Below, one piece after another: positions 37,771-48,832 of a stretch of DNA of 64,000 nucleotides. Where the stretch lies: the NCBI GenBank assembly GCA_020466095.1, contig CM035806.1:61986059-62050058 (forward strand). The letters run 5' to 3'. Both the position numbers and the translations under genes were made by a program. Under the pieces are notes generated by a model. It had not been told where the DNA came from, made no database searches, and was given only the letters and a program-made list of their open reading frames with translations. The stretch comes from Chlorops oryzae (taxonomy: Eukaryota > Arthropoda > Insecta > Diptera > Chloropidae). Every line of letters starts with the position of its first letter. The first letter of the stretch is position 1.

Positions 37771-40700
37771 ATGGACGAAACGACAACGCTTTGCGCGATA
37801 TGCGGAAAAAGGGAAACTGCGAACCATGAGGACGCCATTAGTTGGGTGAGTTGCGACCAGTGTAAACGTTGGTTCCATTTCGACTGCGCCGACGTGGGAG
37901 CGGAAGTCGCCGATAAAAATTGGGCATGTGACGACTGTCAACCAAAAGGCAACGAAATACCGCTAGTGACGATCGTAACCTCAACTCCGGAAGTGAACGC
38001 GGCGAATCTCAATAAAGGGAAGCAAAATTCTACCACTAAAGGGAAAAAACAAAATGCTCCCACTAAAGGGATAAATCAAAGTGCTGCCACCAACGGTGCC
38101 CCCACTAAAGGGAAAAGACAAAATGTTACTGAAAGTAGTGTTAATATGAGAGTGTTATCGACGGCCGATAAAACAGAATCTACCACGGTTAATGAGGTAG
38201 TAGATGATATCGATCATACAAATGCTACCAACAAAAATGAAATTAATGGCAGCGCTCGCTTTATGCTGTCAATGCTAGAAGAAGAAACCAAGGTGAAGGA
38301 AGAATATATACGCAAAAAGTACGCGATCCTAAGCCAAATGGGAGACGATGCCATTAAAATGCAATTTAAAGAAGCTCCTGGATTAACAGCGACACAACTA
38401 GCAGCGAGGCAAGTCATACCGGCCGAACTTCCAGTATTCAGCGGTGAGCCAGAGGATTGGCCGACATTTATTTGTTCATACGAAAACAGCACTCGGGCGG
38501 CCGGATTTTCGGAAACGGAAAATATGCTGAGGTTGCAAAAGTGTCTCAAAGGCAAAGCCAAAGAAATCGTTAAGGATAAGCTTCTGATCCCTACACTGGT
38601 ACATGAGGCGATCGCAACACTTAAACTTTTCTTCGGCAGACCTGAGCACATCATCGAACGCATGATCGAGCGGGTTAGAAAAACGCCACCACTGAAAGAC
38701 AAATTGGAAAGCTTGATCGAATTTGCACTAATCGTACGCAATATATACTCCACAATGAAAGCATGCGAACTCCAAATGCACCTTTCCAACCCGATGCTAT
38801 TGAAAGAGCTCATAGAGAAGCTCCCAACTCATCAGAAATTGTCATGGGCGATGCATGCGAGGACGTTATCAGCTCCAACATTAAAAGACTTCAGCGACTG
38901 GATATATGGCTTTGCAGAAGTCGCAGCAACCGTAGTGTCCCCAGCGTCGATCAAGATGCATTCGGTCAACACACATACAAACAACACTGAAGCAGAAAAT
39001 AAGGAGAAATGTTTGGTGTGTAAAAAGGAAGATCACAAGCTCGGGGCGTGCAAAGAGTTCACTGCAATGTCACTCAAGGACCGTTTATCCGTAATAAAGG
39101 CAAATGATATCTGCAACCGATGTCTCAAGCGCCATCGAAAACGCTGTTTCAGGAAGGAAGATTGCGGCGTTGATGGCTGCAAACTGAAGCATAATCCCCT
39201 GCTGCACGTAAGCGAGGAGCCAACGGACCGCAATCAGGGAATGAAGAACCACGGCCTTGTAAGCGCACATCAAACGCAAAGTGAGGCAAGTCGCCAGTAT
39301 TTTCGCATCGTTCCTATAAATTTGCATGGGAAAAATGGAGTCGTCGAAACGTTCGCATTCCTCGACGAAGGATCCTCGGTGACATTAATCGAGAGCAATA
39401 TTTTCCGTAAGCTTGGAATCGACGGCACTCTTAAACCTCTCTGCCTTCAATGGACAGGCGATACTACACGCACGGAAAACGACTCGCTTCGAGCATCAAT
39501 TCAAATTTCTCCGAGAGGAAAGAATGTTCATAAGTATTGGTTGAACAATGTACAAACCGTCGCAAATCTCGCTCTACCTCGACAATCGCTAAACGGCTCG
39601 GATTTGGCGAAAACGTACGAACATTTATCCGGCATACCATTGCAATCGTACGAGAATGCGGAGCCTGGAATATTAATCGGTAATGACAACTGGAAGGTGG
39701 CCATCCCAACCAGAGTACGCGAAGGAAGATGGGGCGAACCGATTGCATCAAGATGCAGACTAGGCTGGGCAGTACAAGGAGGCGAAAACGGAGCTACAGG
39801 TCGCGTAAACGCGCACAGGCGATGCGACTGCGAAGATCTTCATCAAGCCGTCAAAGATAATTTCAACTTGGACATCACAGTTAAGGACAACCTCGCAACG
39901 CCGGAAGAAAGCAAGGCGCTCCAACTTCTTGAAACGAAATGCATTAAAAAGGGCGGACGATTCGAAGTCGCGTTGTTATGGCGCGAAGAGAACACTCCAT
40001 TGCCCGACAGCTACAAGATGGCAGTCAACCGCCTGAAGTGCCTCGACAAGAGAATAAAAAAAGAATCCTCATTGAAGCAGCTCATACAGACCCAAATTGA
40101 CAATCTTCTTGCTAAAGGATACGCCAGGCAACTATCCGGCAAGGCTATTGAAGAGTTCAAAGGGCGAGTGTGGTACCTTCCTATTTTCATCGTTCGGAAC
40201 CCGAACAAGCCCAGCAAAATTCGATTGGTCTGGGACGCTGCAGCAACGGCTCACGGAAGGTCATTAAATGATTTTTTGCTCGCCGGTCCTGATTTGTTGA
40301 ATTCTTTGGTCACAGTCCTCGCAGCCTTTCGAGTGGGCAAGTTCGCCGTATGCGGCGATATTTCCGAAATGTTCCATCGTATCAACATTCGAGATGAAGA
40401 CATGCACGTGCAAAGATTCCTGTGGCGTACCGATGGCGATCCAAACAACGAGGCGAACGTATACGTAATGAAGGCGATGACATTCGGAATACGGTGTGCG
40501 CCATGTATAGCACATTTCGTACGGAACAAGAATGCCGAAGAATACAAACAGGCATTCCCGAGAGCATACGAATCAGTGCGATACGCGCACTACGTTGACG
40601 ACTTCATCGACAGCATGTCAAGCGAAGAGGAAGCCATCGAAGTTGCAAGACGAGTGCACGCTATTCATGAAGCAGGAGGGTTCCATATCCGAAATTGGGC

Positions 40701-43146
40701 GTCGAACTCGATCAAGGTCTCGCAGCAACTCAATGGCAATGCAGCAGACAAACAGAGCCAAATAGAAATGGGAAACACCGAGAAAGTACTGGGTTTGTAT
40801 TGGGATCCTAATCAAGATGTGTTCCACTTTATTTTCAGGTTCGCCAAAATGAAACGGAATGTAATAAGCGAACCGGTGATCCCAACGAAAAGAGAGCTTC
40901 TGCAAGCTCTAATGAGCATGTTTGATCCGCTAGGGTTCTTGGCAAGTCACACCATCGGCCTCAAAATATTACTACAAAAGATCTGGCGTAGCAATATCGG
41001 CTGGGATACGCACATACCAGTGGAACTACAAACAGCCTGGAATCAATGCAGGGGAATAATCCAGACTATCAGCACCCTTAAAATTCCACGCCTATACTCA
41101 CCGATCCTGGAAGAGGCCACTGACGTACAGCTCCACACATTTGTGGACGCCAGCGAAGAGGCGTACGCAGCCGTCTGCTATCTGCGTGTCTCCAATAGCG
41201 GTCTTGTTACGACATCCATTATTCTGGCGAAATCAAAGGTAGCTCCGCTAAAGCCGCTTTCGGTGCCTAGGCTGGAACTCCAGGCAGCAGTTATCGGAAC
41301 TCGTCTCGCTCAATATGTGCAAAAAACCAGACGTCTACGCGTGGATTCCTGCTACTATTGGTCCGACTCTAAGACGGTCCTGCGATGGCTACAAATGGAA
41401 CCAAGAGCGTTCCACCAATTTGTTATGTTTCGTATCGGCGAAATTTTGGAAACGACGCGTGCGAGTCAATGGCATTGGGTCCCATCCCGGTTAAACGCAG
41501 CCGACCAAGCTACTAAGGCGAAGCCACGAATAAACGTAAATCTTTGGCTAAATGGTCCGGAGTTCTTACAAAAGGAGCGTGAGGATTGGCCGATATGCAC
41601 CGATCTAGGGCGCTTGGACACCGAAGAATTGAAGAAGCCTACTCTGCTCATAATCAAAAACAAGAAATACGAACCGCTGTGTAAATTCGAGAATTTTTCT
41701 TCTTGGCGAAGCCTGTACAGATCTTTGGCAGCACTTGTTTTCTGCGTGGAAAGGCGATGTTGCTTAAAACAAAATTCACAACCACCTGAACGGATGGCGT
41801 ATCAACATTTGAATAGAGCTAAAATTCTTCTCATCAAAGAGGCCCAAAGGCAAGCATTCGCCTATGAAATCGCTACGTTAAAACACGAAGACTCTTCAAC
41901 AAAACTAACCAACTTCATGAAAATGGCTATCGCTTTAGACGACGATGGCGTATTAAAAGCTAAAGGGAGAGTTGAAGGCTTAAACTACAACAACGGATTC
42001 ACTGTCCTTCCGAATGATAGCTACATAACGTTCTTAATCGTCCGACACTTCCATGAAGAAGCGCACCACATCGCACATGAAACGACCATCAACCTGATCC
42101 GAGGCGAATATTACATTCCACGGTTGCGCGTCTTGTATAAAAAGGTTCGAAGTAACTGCCAATGGTGCAAGAACAGCCGATCGAAACCCAATCCTCCACA
42201 AATGGCACCGATCCCTTTAGCACGAATGGCGAGTTTTCAAAGAGCATTCTCGTATGTCGGCGTGGATTATTTTGGACCACTATTAGTAAACGTCGGGAGA
42301 CGGAAAGAGAAGCGATGGGGTGTATTGTTCACCTGCCTTACATTAAGGGCGGTTCATATAGAAGTGGCTCATCAACTGGATACAAGCTCCTGCGTAATGT
42401 GTATAAAAAATTTCGTGTCTCGCCGAGGCAGTCCAGTCGAGATTTATTCCGACTGTGGAACAAACTTCAGGGCTACTGAGAAAATAATTCGAGATCAGCT
42501 AGCCAACATCGACTATCCTCAGATCGAGCGTAAATACGACACCATAAAATGGAGATTCAACCCGCCAGGAGCTCCGCACATGGGTGGAATCTGGGAGCGG
42601 ATGGTAAGATCTATCAAGTCGACCCTCGCAAATATTAACCCAACTGGGAATTTCAACGATGAAACCTTAAGGAGTACACTGTGCGAAATCGAATTTTTGC
42701 TGAACGCAAGACCATTGACGTTTGTCTCGCTCGATATTGAGGACGATGAGGCGCTCACCCCCAACCATATCCTTCTGGGATCTGCGGCTGGTTACAAACC
42801 CTTCGGCGACGGAAATGACGACGTAAGAATACGATGGAAGCAGACCCAAGCGTTCGCCGATCGATTTTGGCGTAGATGGGTCAAAGAGTACTTACCTGTG
42901 CTGACTAGGCGAAGCAAGTGGTTTTCAAAGCAACCACCGGTGAAAGTTGGAGACATCGTCATAATAGTCGACGAAAACCTGCCGCGGAATTGTTGGCCAA
43001 AAGGAAAGGTCATCGACACGATAACAGCTAAGGATGGGCAAGTGAGGCGAGCGACAATAAAGACTCAGCATGGTGTGATGGTGCGACCAGCAGCTCGAAT
43101 AGCAGTTTTAGATGTCGGCTCTGCAAGGAGTAAGCTTGATCTATAG
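37771..43146 (+). CDS. BEL-3 Gag-Pol polyprotein
   Basis: 1791 codons without interruption. Domains in order: PHD finger (residues about 8-52, CAIC...WVSCDQCKRWFHFDC...WACDDC), linker with TKGK repeats, DUF1759 Gag (about 215-370), Cys/His knuckles (about 415-475), retropepsin (FLDEGSSVTLIE, D532), reverse transcriptase (CGDISEMFHRI, D863; YVDD near 941-944), RNase H (FVDASEEAYAAVC, D1126; WSDSKTVLRWLQ), integrase zinc finger (HFHEEAHH...CQWCKNSR), integrase core (VGVDYFGP D1499; IYSDCGTNF D1561; GGIWERMVRS E1609) and a DUF5641-type C-terminus (WPKGKVIDTI). All catalytic residues are present, so it is probably competent. The PHD finger may target particular chromatin. Confidence 0.95.
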   Translation: MDETTTLCAICGKRETANHEDAISWVSCDQCKRWFHFDCADVGAEVADKNWACDDCQPKGNEIPLVTIVTSTPEVNAANLNKGKQNSTTKGKKQNAPTKGINQSAATNGAPTKGKRQNVTESSVNMRVLSTADKTESTTVNEVVDDIDHTNATNKNEINGSARFMLSMLEEETKVKEEYIRKKYAILSQMGDDAIKMQFKEAPGLTATQLAARQVIPAELPVFSGEPEDWPTFICSYENSTRAAGFSETENMLRLQKCLKGKAKEIVKDKLLIPTLVHEAIATLKLFFGRPEHIIERMIERVRKTPPLKDKLESLIEFALIVRNIYSTMKACELQMHLSNPMLLKELIEKLPTHQKLSWAMHARTLSAPTLKDFSDWIYGFAEVAATVVSPASIKMHSVNTHTNNTEAENKEKCLVCKKEDHKLGACKEFTAMSLKDRLSVIKANDICNRCLKRHRKRCFRKEDCGVDGCKLKHNPLLHVSEEPTDRNQGMKNHGLVSAHQTQSEASRQYFRIVPINLHGKNGVVETFAFLDEGSSVTLIESNIFRKLGIDGTLKPLCLQWTGDTTRTENDSLRASIQISPRGKNVHKYWLNNVQTVANLALPRQSLNGSDLAKTYEHLSGIPLQSYENAEPGILIGNDNWKVAIPTRVREGRWGEPIASRCRLGWAVQGGENGATGRVNAHRRCDCEDLHQAVKDNFNLDITVKDNLATPEESKALQLLETKCIKKGGRFEVALLWREENTPLPDSYKMAVNRLKCLDKRIKKESSLKQLIQTQIDNLLAKGYARQLSGKAIEEFKGRVWYLPIFIVRNPNKPSKIRLVWDAAATAHGRSLNDFLLAGPDLLNSLVTVLAAFRVGKFAVCGDISEMFHRINIRDEDMHVQRFLWRTDGDPNNEANVYVMKAMTFGIRCAPCIAHFVRNKNAEEYKQAFPRAYESVRYAHYVDDFIDSMSSEEEAIEVARRVHAIHEAGGFHIRNWASNSIKVSQQLNGNAADKQSQIEMGNTEKVLGLYWDPNQDVFHFIFRFAKMKRNVISEPVIPTKRELLQALMSMFDPLGFLASHTIGLKILLQKIWRSNIGWDTHIPVELQTAWNQCRGIIQTISTLKIPRLYSPILEEATDVQLHTFVDASEEAYAAVCYLRVSNSGLVTTSIILAKSKVAPLKPLSVPRLELQAAVIGTRLAQYVQKTRRLRVDSCYYWSDSKTVLRWLQMEPRAFHQFVMFRIGEILETTRASQWHWVPSRLNAADQATKAKPRINVNLWLNGPEFLQKEREDWPICTDLGRLDTEELKKPTLLIIKNKKYEPLCKFENFSSWRSLYRSLAALVFCVERRCCLKQNSQPPERMAYQHLNRAKILLIKEAQRQAFAYEIATLKHEDSSTKLTNFMKMAIALDDDGVLKAKGRVEGLNYNNGFTVLPNDSYITFLIVRHFHEEAHHIAHETTINLIRGEYYIPRLRVLYKKVRSNCQWCKNSRSKPNPPQMAPIPLARMASFQRAFSYVGVDYFGPLLVNVGRRKEKRWGVLFTCLTLRAVHIEVAHQLDTSSCVMCIKNFVSRRGSPVEIYSDCGTNFRATEKIIRDQLANIDYPQIERKYDTIKWRFNPPGAPHMGGIWERMVRSIKSTLANINPTGNFNDETLRSTLCEIEFLLNARPLTFVSLDIEDDEALTPNHILLGSAAGYKPFGDGNDDVRIRWKQTQAFADRFWRRWVKEYLPVLTRRSKWFSKQPPVKVGDIVIIVDENLPRNCWPKGKVIDTITAKDGQVRRATIKTQHGVMVRPAARIAVLDVGSARSKLDL

Positions 43147-43169
43147 ACCTTCGCATACCAGGGGGAGAA

Positions 43170-43514
43170 TGTTGCCGCCATTAGGAGCCAAGATCTCAGT
43201 TATCAATATCTTTTCTTTGCTTATCGAAATATCGATTAAAACTTAACAGCAATATTGTAAGCTTTTTCATTCTTAAAAATCGTTCGCCATAGTTGGTTCG
43301 ATTCGTGCTTTATACTTTTCTTTGACGTAAATCAAGTCGCGTTTAAAAGACAAATTCTTTTTTAGTCTCTCAATTTCGTTTTTAAATCTAAATCCTTCGT
43401 TTGACTTCTTAACTAAATTCGAAATTTATGTAAATAATGAAATAAAAAAAAAACAAACATTTGAAATAAATCGAAATAAACGTGATTCTAAGAAAATCTG
43501 TCTTTGCGTCAACA
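43170..43514 (+). repeat. BEL-3 3' LTR
   Basis: Same sequence as 37198-37542, directly after the polypurine tract; followed by the CCCGT duplication. Confidence 0.93.
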
Positions 43515-43919
43515 CCCGTTTTGTATAATATGTGTAGAAGTTTTTACTTATGGGGCATTTACACATTTGACATAAAAAAAATTGACGTCAAAATTTGAAA
43601 AATTATTTTGATTCATCGTTTACACACTACATAAATTTGACGTCAAAATACTCTCTCAAAAAAAATAAAGCAATGTCAAAATATCTGAGAGCTGAATAGA
43701 GAGTTTTTGATGCCAACCTTCAAAATAGTGTTTATACGTTCGGTCAAAATTTTATGAATTATTTTGAAATCAAAAAGTCTTTCAAAGTGGCTTTTGAAGA
43801 GTCAACTCCAAATTTGGGGGAAAAAGAAGGGATATAATAGCATAATAGACGAAGGATCAAGAAAGATCCAAAAAATTAACAAAGGATTTTTGGATATCTA
43901 AGGATCGTGATAGGGCCCT

Positions 43920-44400
43920 CCGCAGCCTGTGAGGCCATTTTGATTAATAATATAAGGAAGTTTACATCGGCTTACCCGATTGCACAAATACCTTTTCCTC
44001 AGCTTAAAATATATTAAAACATTACCCTAACGAAAATTCCTGCCGTTTTCGTTGTTCTAGCTTTGATATCTATTTATGGGTACCTTATCTGTACTTCGAT
44101 TTAGCTTCTCAAACTCGAAATTAATATTAAGCACAAAATTTTCGCGGATGGTGGTCATGGACAAAGTTTAACCGTTAGAGGGCATTATATCTAGCTGCGA
44201 AATACGCAATTCAAAATAGTGAAAATAACATTTTTGCGAATTTCGCGGATGGTGGTCTTGGTCAAATTTCAACCGTAAGAGGACATTTAGCTACGAAATA
44301 CTCAATCCGAAATAGTGAAAATCAATTTTTTGCGAATTTCGACAATGGTGGTCATGGTCAAATTTTAACTAAGCATTTTTAAATTTCTGACTGTATTTAC
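43920..44400. repeat. Dispersed repeat with roughly 110-bp subunits
   Basis: Starts near AAGTTTACATCGGCTTACCCGA and contains subunits built on GCGAATTTCGCGGATGGTGG. The same family is at 54190-54720 (mirror arm, three subunits) and 62300-63418 (four subunits). No coding sequence. Confidence 0.75.
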
Positions 44401-45370
44401 TTTTCTTGAAATTTTGATAATTTATCAAAATAAAATGAGCATGTCGATTCTTTTTTGAAGGACTGTCAATTTCCTTTTTTTGAAAACTTTTTGTGTTTAC
44501 ACTATTGACACTATTTCAACAAATTTTTTGAAGATAATTCACTTCAAAATCAAGAAGCGAGTTTGATGTTAAAAATTTTGATGTTTACACTTTTTGACGA
44601 TTTTTTGGAGAGAGATTTTGACAAAATTGTCAAATGTGTAAATGCGCCTTTATGTGTATAATTTGTTAGAAAATTGTTCAAATTGTGTATATTCCATGAT
44701 AAATTTTTTGGCAACACTGATTGCGAACTGCCGAACGAGAAGGTTGTCGACGCTCGCAATAAGAGAATACTTACCCAGCCGGACTTTTTCGCATAAAGGA
44801 AAAAATCATTAATGTTTTCACCGATGATGTCAAGGGGAAAGTTAGAGTACTTCTAAATTCTAATGACATTGTCATCGAGAAAAGGTGTTATTAATCGCAA
44901 TTCCTTTCATTAGAAAGTTGGTGTAGAAACAGGAGGAGTCGCGGCTCTTATGTCATGCTGAAATCATTGATGGTTTCACCGGGACTTTTCCTGCTGGGTA
45001 TGCTTAGAGAGATTACACAAAAAAAAAACTTTTTGAATCGCGCCCAATACATGCATACATTTATGAATGTGTGTTTTGAGCACCGCTGACTATGTCGCTC
45101 CACCTCGCAGACACTCTCATGCTGAGCATATCACCGAGGCGTCCGCAATGAAAGACGCTTGGACTTGTTCACCGCCGAAACTATCCCAGCGGCAAATTAT
45201 CTCCTGCATGACAATGTCATCAGTGATGTCATCGATGACATATAGGTGACATTCTCATGCATGACACTTTGGGGGACATGTCATCGTGGAGGGATGCTGT
45301 TCACGTGCTTGTATCTCATTGGCTATTGAAATTTTAATAAGGTTTTAGCGTCAGTTGAACGTTAGCATGA

Positions 45371-45438
45371 AGTGGCGTAGATGATGAGTGCTCGACTCAG
45401 AATCCGAAGATCGCGGGTTCGATCCCTGGCAGAGGCGA
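45371..45438 (+). repeat. tRNA-like SINE head (left arm)
   Basis: AGTGGCGTAGATGATGAGTG followed by a B box GGTTCGATCCC at about 45416-45426. It is not a complete cloverleaf, so a SINE or tRNA relic is more likely than a tRNA gene. The mirror copy is at about 53138-53206. Confidence 0.55.
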
Positions 45439-46608
45439 ACAAAAATTGTTAAAAATAGATTTTTTAAAAATTGCGAAATATCCAAAGAGAGGACAAATAA
45501 GAGAAGTTATCAAACTGGTTTTCTATAAATGGACATTTAGAGAGGTAAGAGGGAATGTGTTGCTCTGTGAAATGCTTTTTTTCGCCATCGCACCTCCTAG
45601 CATGACATTGTCACCGGTGAATTCACTGTCCAACTCCTGTACAAATGTCATAGAAAGTGTCATATGAATTGTCATGCATACCGGATCCAAAGTCACCGTG
45701 ACTTCATCGATGATGTCAGCGGGACATTTGCCGCTGGGATATTCTGCTGGGAACATACATACACACATTATTGAGCAGATATGACTCATGGCTGCCACAG
45801 TTGGCGTTTTAACGCAAAACTGACACTATATTTTACAGTCGGCGGTGTGGCTCGTTTTCATTGTATTTGGCTCTTTTTTGGCTTTATTACGCCACGACAA
45901 AAATTACTCAGTGACCAATTCAAAGCAAAAAATTTTCGGTGCAAACACTCAAAATAATTAAGATTTAGCGGACCTAATCCACATCACAAAATTTTTGTTT
46001 TACAATATACATACATATATACATGTAATATAAGTGTTGGACCCTTTTAATTCCCATTGGCTCTTTTTGAATCGCTGTGGCACTTTTATATCTTTTTAAA
46101 TGGCAACCGTTTGCATACTCTCTTTGCGCTGTAGTGAGAAAGAAGATCGAATGAACTGAGAGAACCGAAGTCAAAGTGAGAAACCAAGAGCGAGTTGAAT
46201 CAAATCCCAGTCGGAATATGCAATGTTTAGCTATTACCATTTTTGCAATAGTTTCTATGCGGAATTTGTCGTTCAAAATTATAATTGCGATGTCATAAAA
46301 ATGAATGATAGCTATCGTAGAATTTGTTTTTAACCACTCACGAATTTTTATGACGTAATATTTTTCCTTTGTCATCAATGAATTTCCAAAAGAAGATATT
46401 CATGGAATATCAAATTGCCGACTGGGGCGTTACGTCGACGAATCACATAAAACTTTTTAGGAATGCTTCTCACTGAAAGCTACGCACACTAATATAGCCG
46501 AGATATACGTACACGACGAGCGTGACGGTTACAACATATACAAATGCATTTTGAACTTAAAGATTTGCTCCCTGCTCAACGCGCCTAAAGAAGTTTTCAC
46601 TTCAAAAA

Positions 46609-46734
46609 GAGCGAGAGAGAAATACTTTCGGTGAGTACCTAAGTGAAAACTGCTCATTTTGGTGGGTACCCAAGACCGTGTTGAAAAGAGCCAAAATATA
46701 AACGGCTCCTGAGTGACATATATAGTTATATATG
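46609..46734. other. No feature recognised
   Basis: Short unmatched sequence just inside the left arm. Confidence 0.4.
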
Positions 46735-47560
46735 GTGTTATAGTCAGGCGAGCCTGACAATAGAATACCCGACACAGACATACATTTTCAAATAATTTTT
46801 TTTAATATCAAGTGTTGTTTAAGGCCATAGGGGCCCCATATACCGACTTTTGTTTAATTTCTTTATCAAAACCGCCCCTTTGCCACGCCCAATTTTCCAA
46901 TTTTTCGGAATTCTAATCGGAGGCTTAAATATACGCGCAAATTTTAAGATTCATTAAAATATTTGGAAAAAGTCAGATTTTGGGGCAGTTTTGAGATTTT
47001 TGTGACAGACCCTAGTACTGGAGGTACCCTTAATAATGGACCGATCAAGAAAATTTTTGGGCAAGATGTTTATGGCTACAAAGGAAGTTTAAGTGCCAAT
47101 TTTCGTTTCGGGAGTAGGAGACAATTTTCGAAAAACGCCCTTCTGCCACGCCCATTTTTCTAATTTTTGTAAATCACATTAATTGGCCTAAAATATGTTC
47201 AAATGCCAAATTTCATCAAAATATCCTGAAAAACATCGGTTTTAGAGTACTTTTTGTGATTTTCATAACAGACCCTAGTACTGGAGGTACCCCTAAAAAT
47301 AGTCCGATTGGGTCCATTCTCGAACTTGTTCTTACTCATGTCCCCGTGAGCACGCGTACCAAATTTCGGATAGCTCAACTCCTTCGATAAGAAAACTGTA
47401 TACAAACAGACAGACGGACATGGCTAAATCGAATCTCCTAGTGACGCTGATCATTTCTATATATTTTTTGTATGGTCTATCTCGAATGGTTCTGGGTGTT
47501 ACATACAACCACACAAACGCAATATAACCTCGACACAAAGTGTGTCGGGTATAAAAAAAT
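46735..47560 (+). repeat. Dispersed repeat ending in CAGACAGACGG tract and GGGTATAAAA
   Basis: Non-coding. The 3' part (AGCTCAACTCCTTCGATAAG, then CAGACAGACGGACATGGCTA, then TGTGTCGGGTATAAAAA) is shared with 60280-60570. Two internal copies of CAGACCCTAGTACTGGAGG occur at about 47006 and 47269. Origin unknown; such sequences are common in fly genomes. Confidence 0.6.
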
Positions 47561-47988
47561 TTCTTAAATACCTATGAAAGAAGAAATGTGAAAACAAATT
47601 TAATTCACGTTCAAAGAAAATGGCCACAGACCCTCTGCTGAACATAGCCTCAAAAATAGCCATCGGATGGACTTCATCCGATTTTGTCACTCCGTTATCG
47701 TGATCACAAAGTATTATAGTATGAGAAACGAGCTAATAGGCAATTCAATAAAGCTAATAGGCAAATGTAGGACAATAGATCCATTATGGGTCGCGGTGCG
47801 CACAGAGCCCCCATTTAATATAATAATAGGCAAATCACCAAAGGCAACAATAACCACACCGCATACAAGGCAATCCACCACGATGCCTCTTTGGGCATTG
47901 TTGTCGTCTCTAAAAATTGGAAAAGTACAAGCAGTTAGTTTTTTAAAGTCATTTTTTCTTATGTATAACCGGAGAAAATCAGATATTA
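47561..47988. other. No gene seen
   Basis: Flank of the mariner. The 112-codon ORF at 47667-48005 has no recognisable motif and runs into the mariner terminus. TA at 47987-47988 is the mariner target duplication. Confidence 0.4.
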
Positions 47989-48051
47989 CCGGTGTGCGCC
48001 TATGAAACCGGTAATTATTTTTGAAAAAACACGTTTATTGTGATTACAATT

Positions 48052-48260
48052 TTATTCTTCAAAGTAATGGCCATCGCTAGCTACACATTTTTCCCATCTC
48101 TCAGGCAATTTATGGATGCCTCGCCAAAAAAATGTTTTGTCTTTTGCCTGAAACCAATCACCGATCCATTTTTTGGCTTCTGCGTGAGAATTGAAGCGCC
48201 GTTCCGTTAATGCGTGGTCCATCGATGCGAACACGTGATAATCTGAAGGCGTCAAGTCTG
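48052..48260 (-). pseudogene. Mos1-like mariner transposase, C-terminal part
   Basis: Encodes DLTPSDYHVFASMDHALTE, then WRGIHKLPERWEKCVASDGHYFEE and a stop at 48052. The third catalytic Asp (of DD34D) is the first residue here. The rest of the protein lies at 58012-58843, on the other side of the inserted material. Confidence 0.88.
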
Positions 48261-48439
48261 CACAGAGAAAACGATACCACATAAAATGGAAGAATAACAA
48301 TAAGATTTCTCTATGGTTTTTATCCAAGAAGATTGTCTTATTGAAACCATAGAGAAAAACTTATTGTTTATTTTAACGAAAAATTGAACGAAAAGAAAAG
48401 ACAACTTATCATTTTGATATGAATTCTTGTAAAAAAACC

Positions 48440-48502
48440 AGGTCGGCGGGTTCGATCCCTGCTCCAGCGAGCGTAATTTTTTTTTTTTTTTTTTTTTTTT
48501 TT
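48440..48502 (+). repeat. tRNA-like 3' fragment followed by poly-T
   Basis: GGTCGGCGGGTTCGATCCCT (a B-box type sequence), then about 25 T residues. Probably a truncated SINE. Confidence 0.45.
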
Positions 48503-48604
48503 TGAAAAGTAGATAATTTAACATTTACATTATTTGAAAAACTGAGAAATAAAAGATTTTACCAAAGTTTTTATGCTTAAAAAATTTAAAAAAAAGATTC
48601 TATA

Positions 48605-48832
48605 GGAATTTCTTGAAAGAGCTTATGCGTGACGTTTCGGAAGGCCCGACGAAAGCAACTTGTTTTTATTGGTTCGTGTCCAACTTACTTTCTGCTCCCC
48701 GTATTTTTCACCTCGAAATTTACTTGCCTGTTTTATCCTCCCATTTTTACACAACTTCTTTGGCCTGCGGCGGGGTTCGAACTCGGACCTTCCAGATTAC
48801 AAGTCTAGCACAACTACGCCATCGCGAGATAT
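48605..48832 (-). mobile_element. tRNA-Thr-derived SINE (candidate)
   Basis: On the minus strand 48829-48763 reads like a tRNA with A box (TGGCGTAGTTG), an anticodon stem-loop CTAGA-CTTGTAA-TCTGG (anticodon TGT) and B box GAGTTCGAACCCC, but the acceptor ends do not pair. The downstream body runs to about 48605. It is therefore a SINE or tRNA relic, not a functional tRNA gene. Confidence 0.55.

Larger units (their letters stand above)
37198..43514 (+). mobile_element. BEL-3: intact BEL/Pao LTR retrotransposon
   Basis: 6.3 kb. LTRs of 345 bp at 37198-37542 and 43170-43514 appear identical. A polypurine tract (AGGGGGAGAA) precedes the 3' LTR. The 5-bp duplication CCCGT flanks the element (37193-37197 and 43515-43519). 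The other arm of the inverted repeat shows the empty site at about 55147-55152 (ACGGG). A single ORF occupies most of the interior. No clear TGG-type primer-binding site follows the 5' LTR. Confidence 0.95.
35411..46608 (+). repeat. Large inverted repeat, left arm (with BEL-3 inserted)
   Basis: Without BEL-3 (37198-43514 plus one duplicated 5-mer) the arm is about 4.9 kb and matches the complement of 51966-56938 almost perfectly; six spurious ORFs are identical or differ by one residue between the arms. It holds a palindromic MITE (36403-36571), part of a dispersed repeat (about 43930-44400) and a tRNA-like SINE head (about 45371-45438). Its outer end begins AAAAAAGTTGGCAGTTATGG. No protein gene of its own is evident. 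The right arm carries one extra roughly 110-bp internal repeat unit. Confidence 0.88.

Noticed and set aside
45371..45438. Possible tRNA gene (B box GGTTCGATCCC)
   Set aside because: The cloverleaf is incomplete and the sequence is repeated in both inverted-repeat arms; a SINE or tRNA relic is more likely.
45974..46378. 134-codon ORF present identically in both inverted-repeat arms
   Set aside because: Identity follows from arm identity; composition is AT-driven and no motif is seen.
48763..48829. Possible tRNA-Thr gene with TGT anticodon
   Set aside because: Anticodon arm and B box are good but the acceptor stem does not pair, and a SINE-like body follows.
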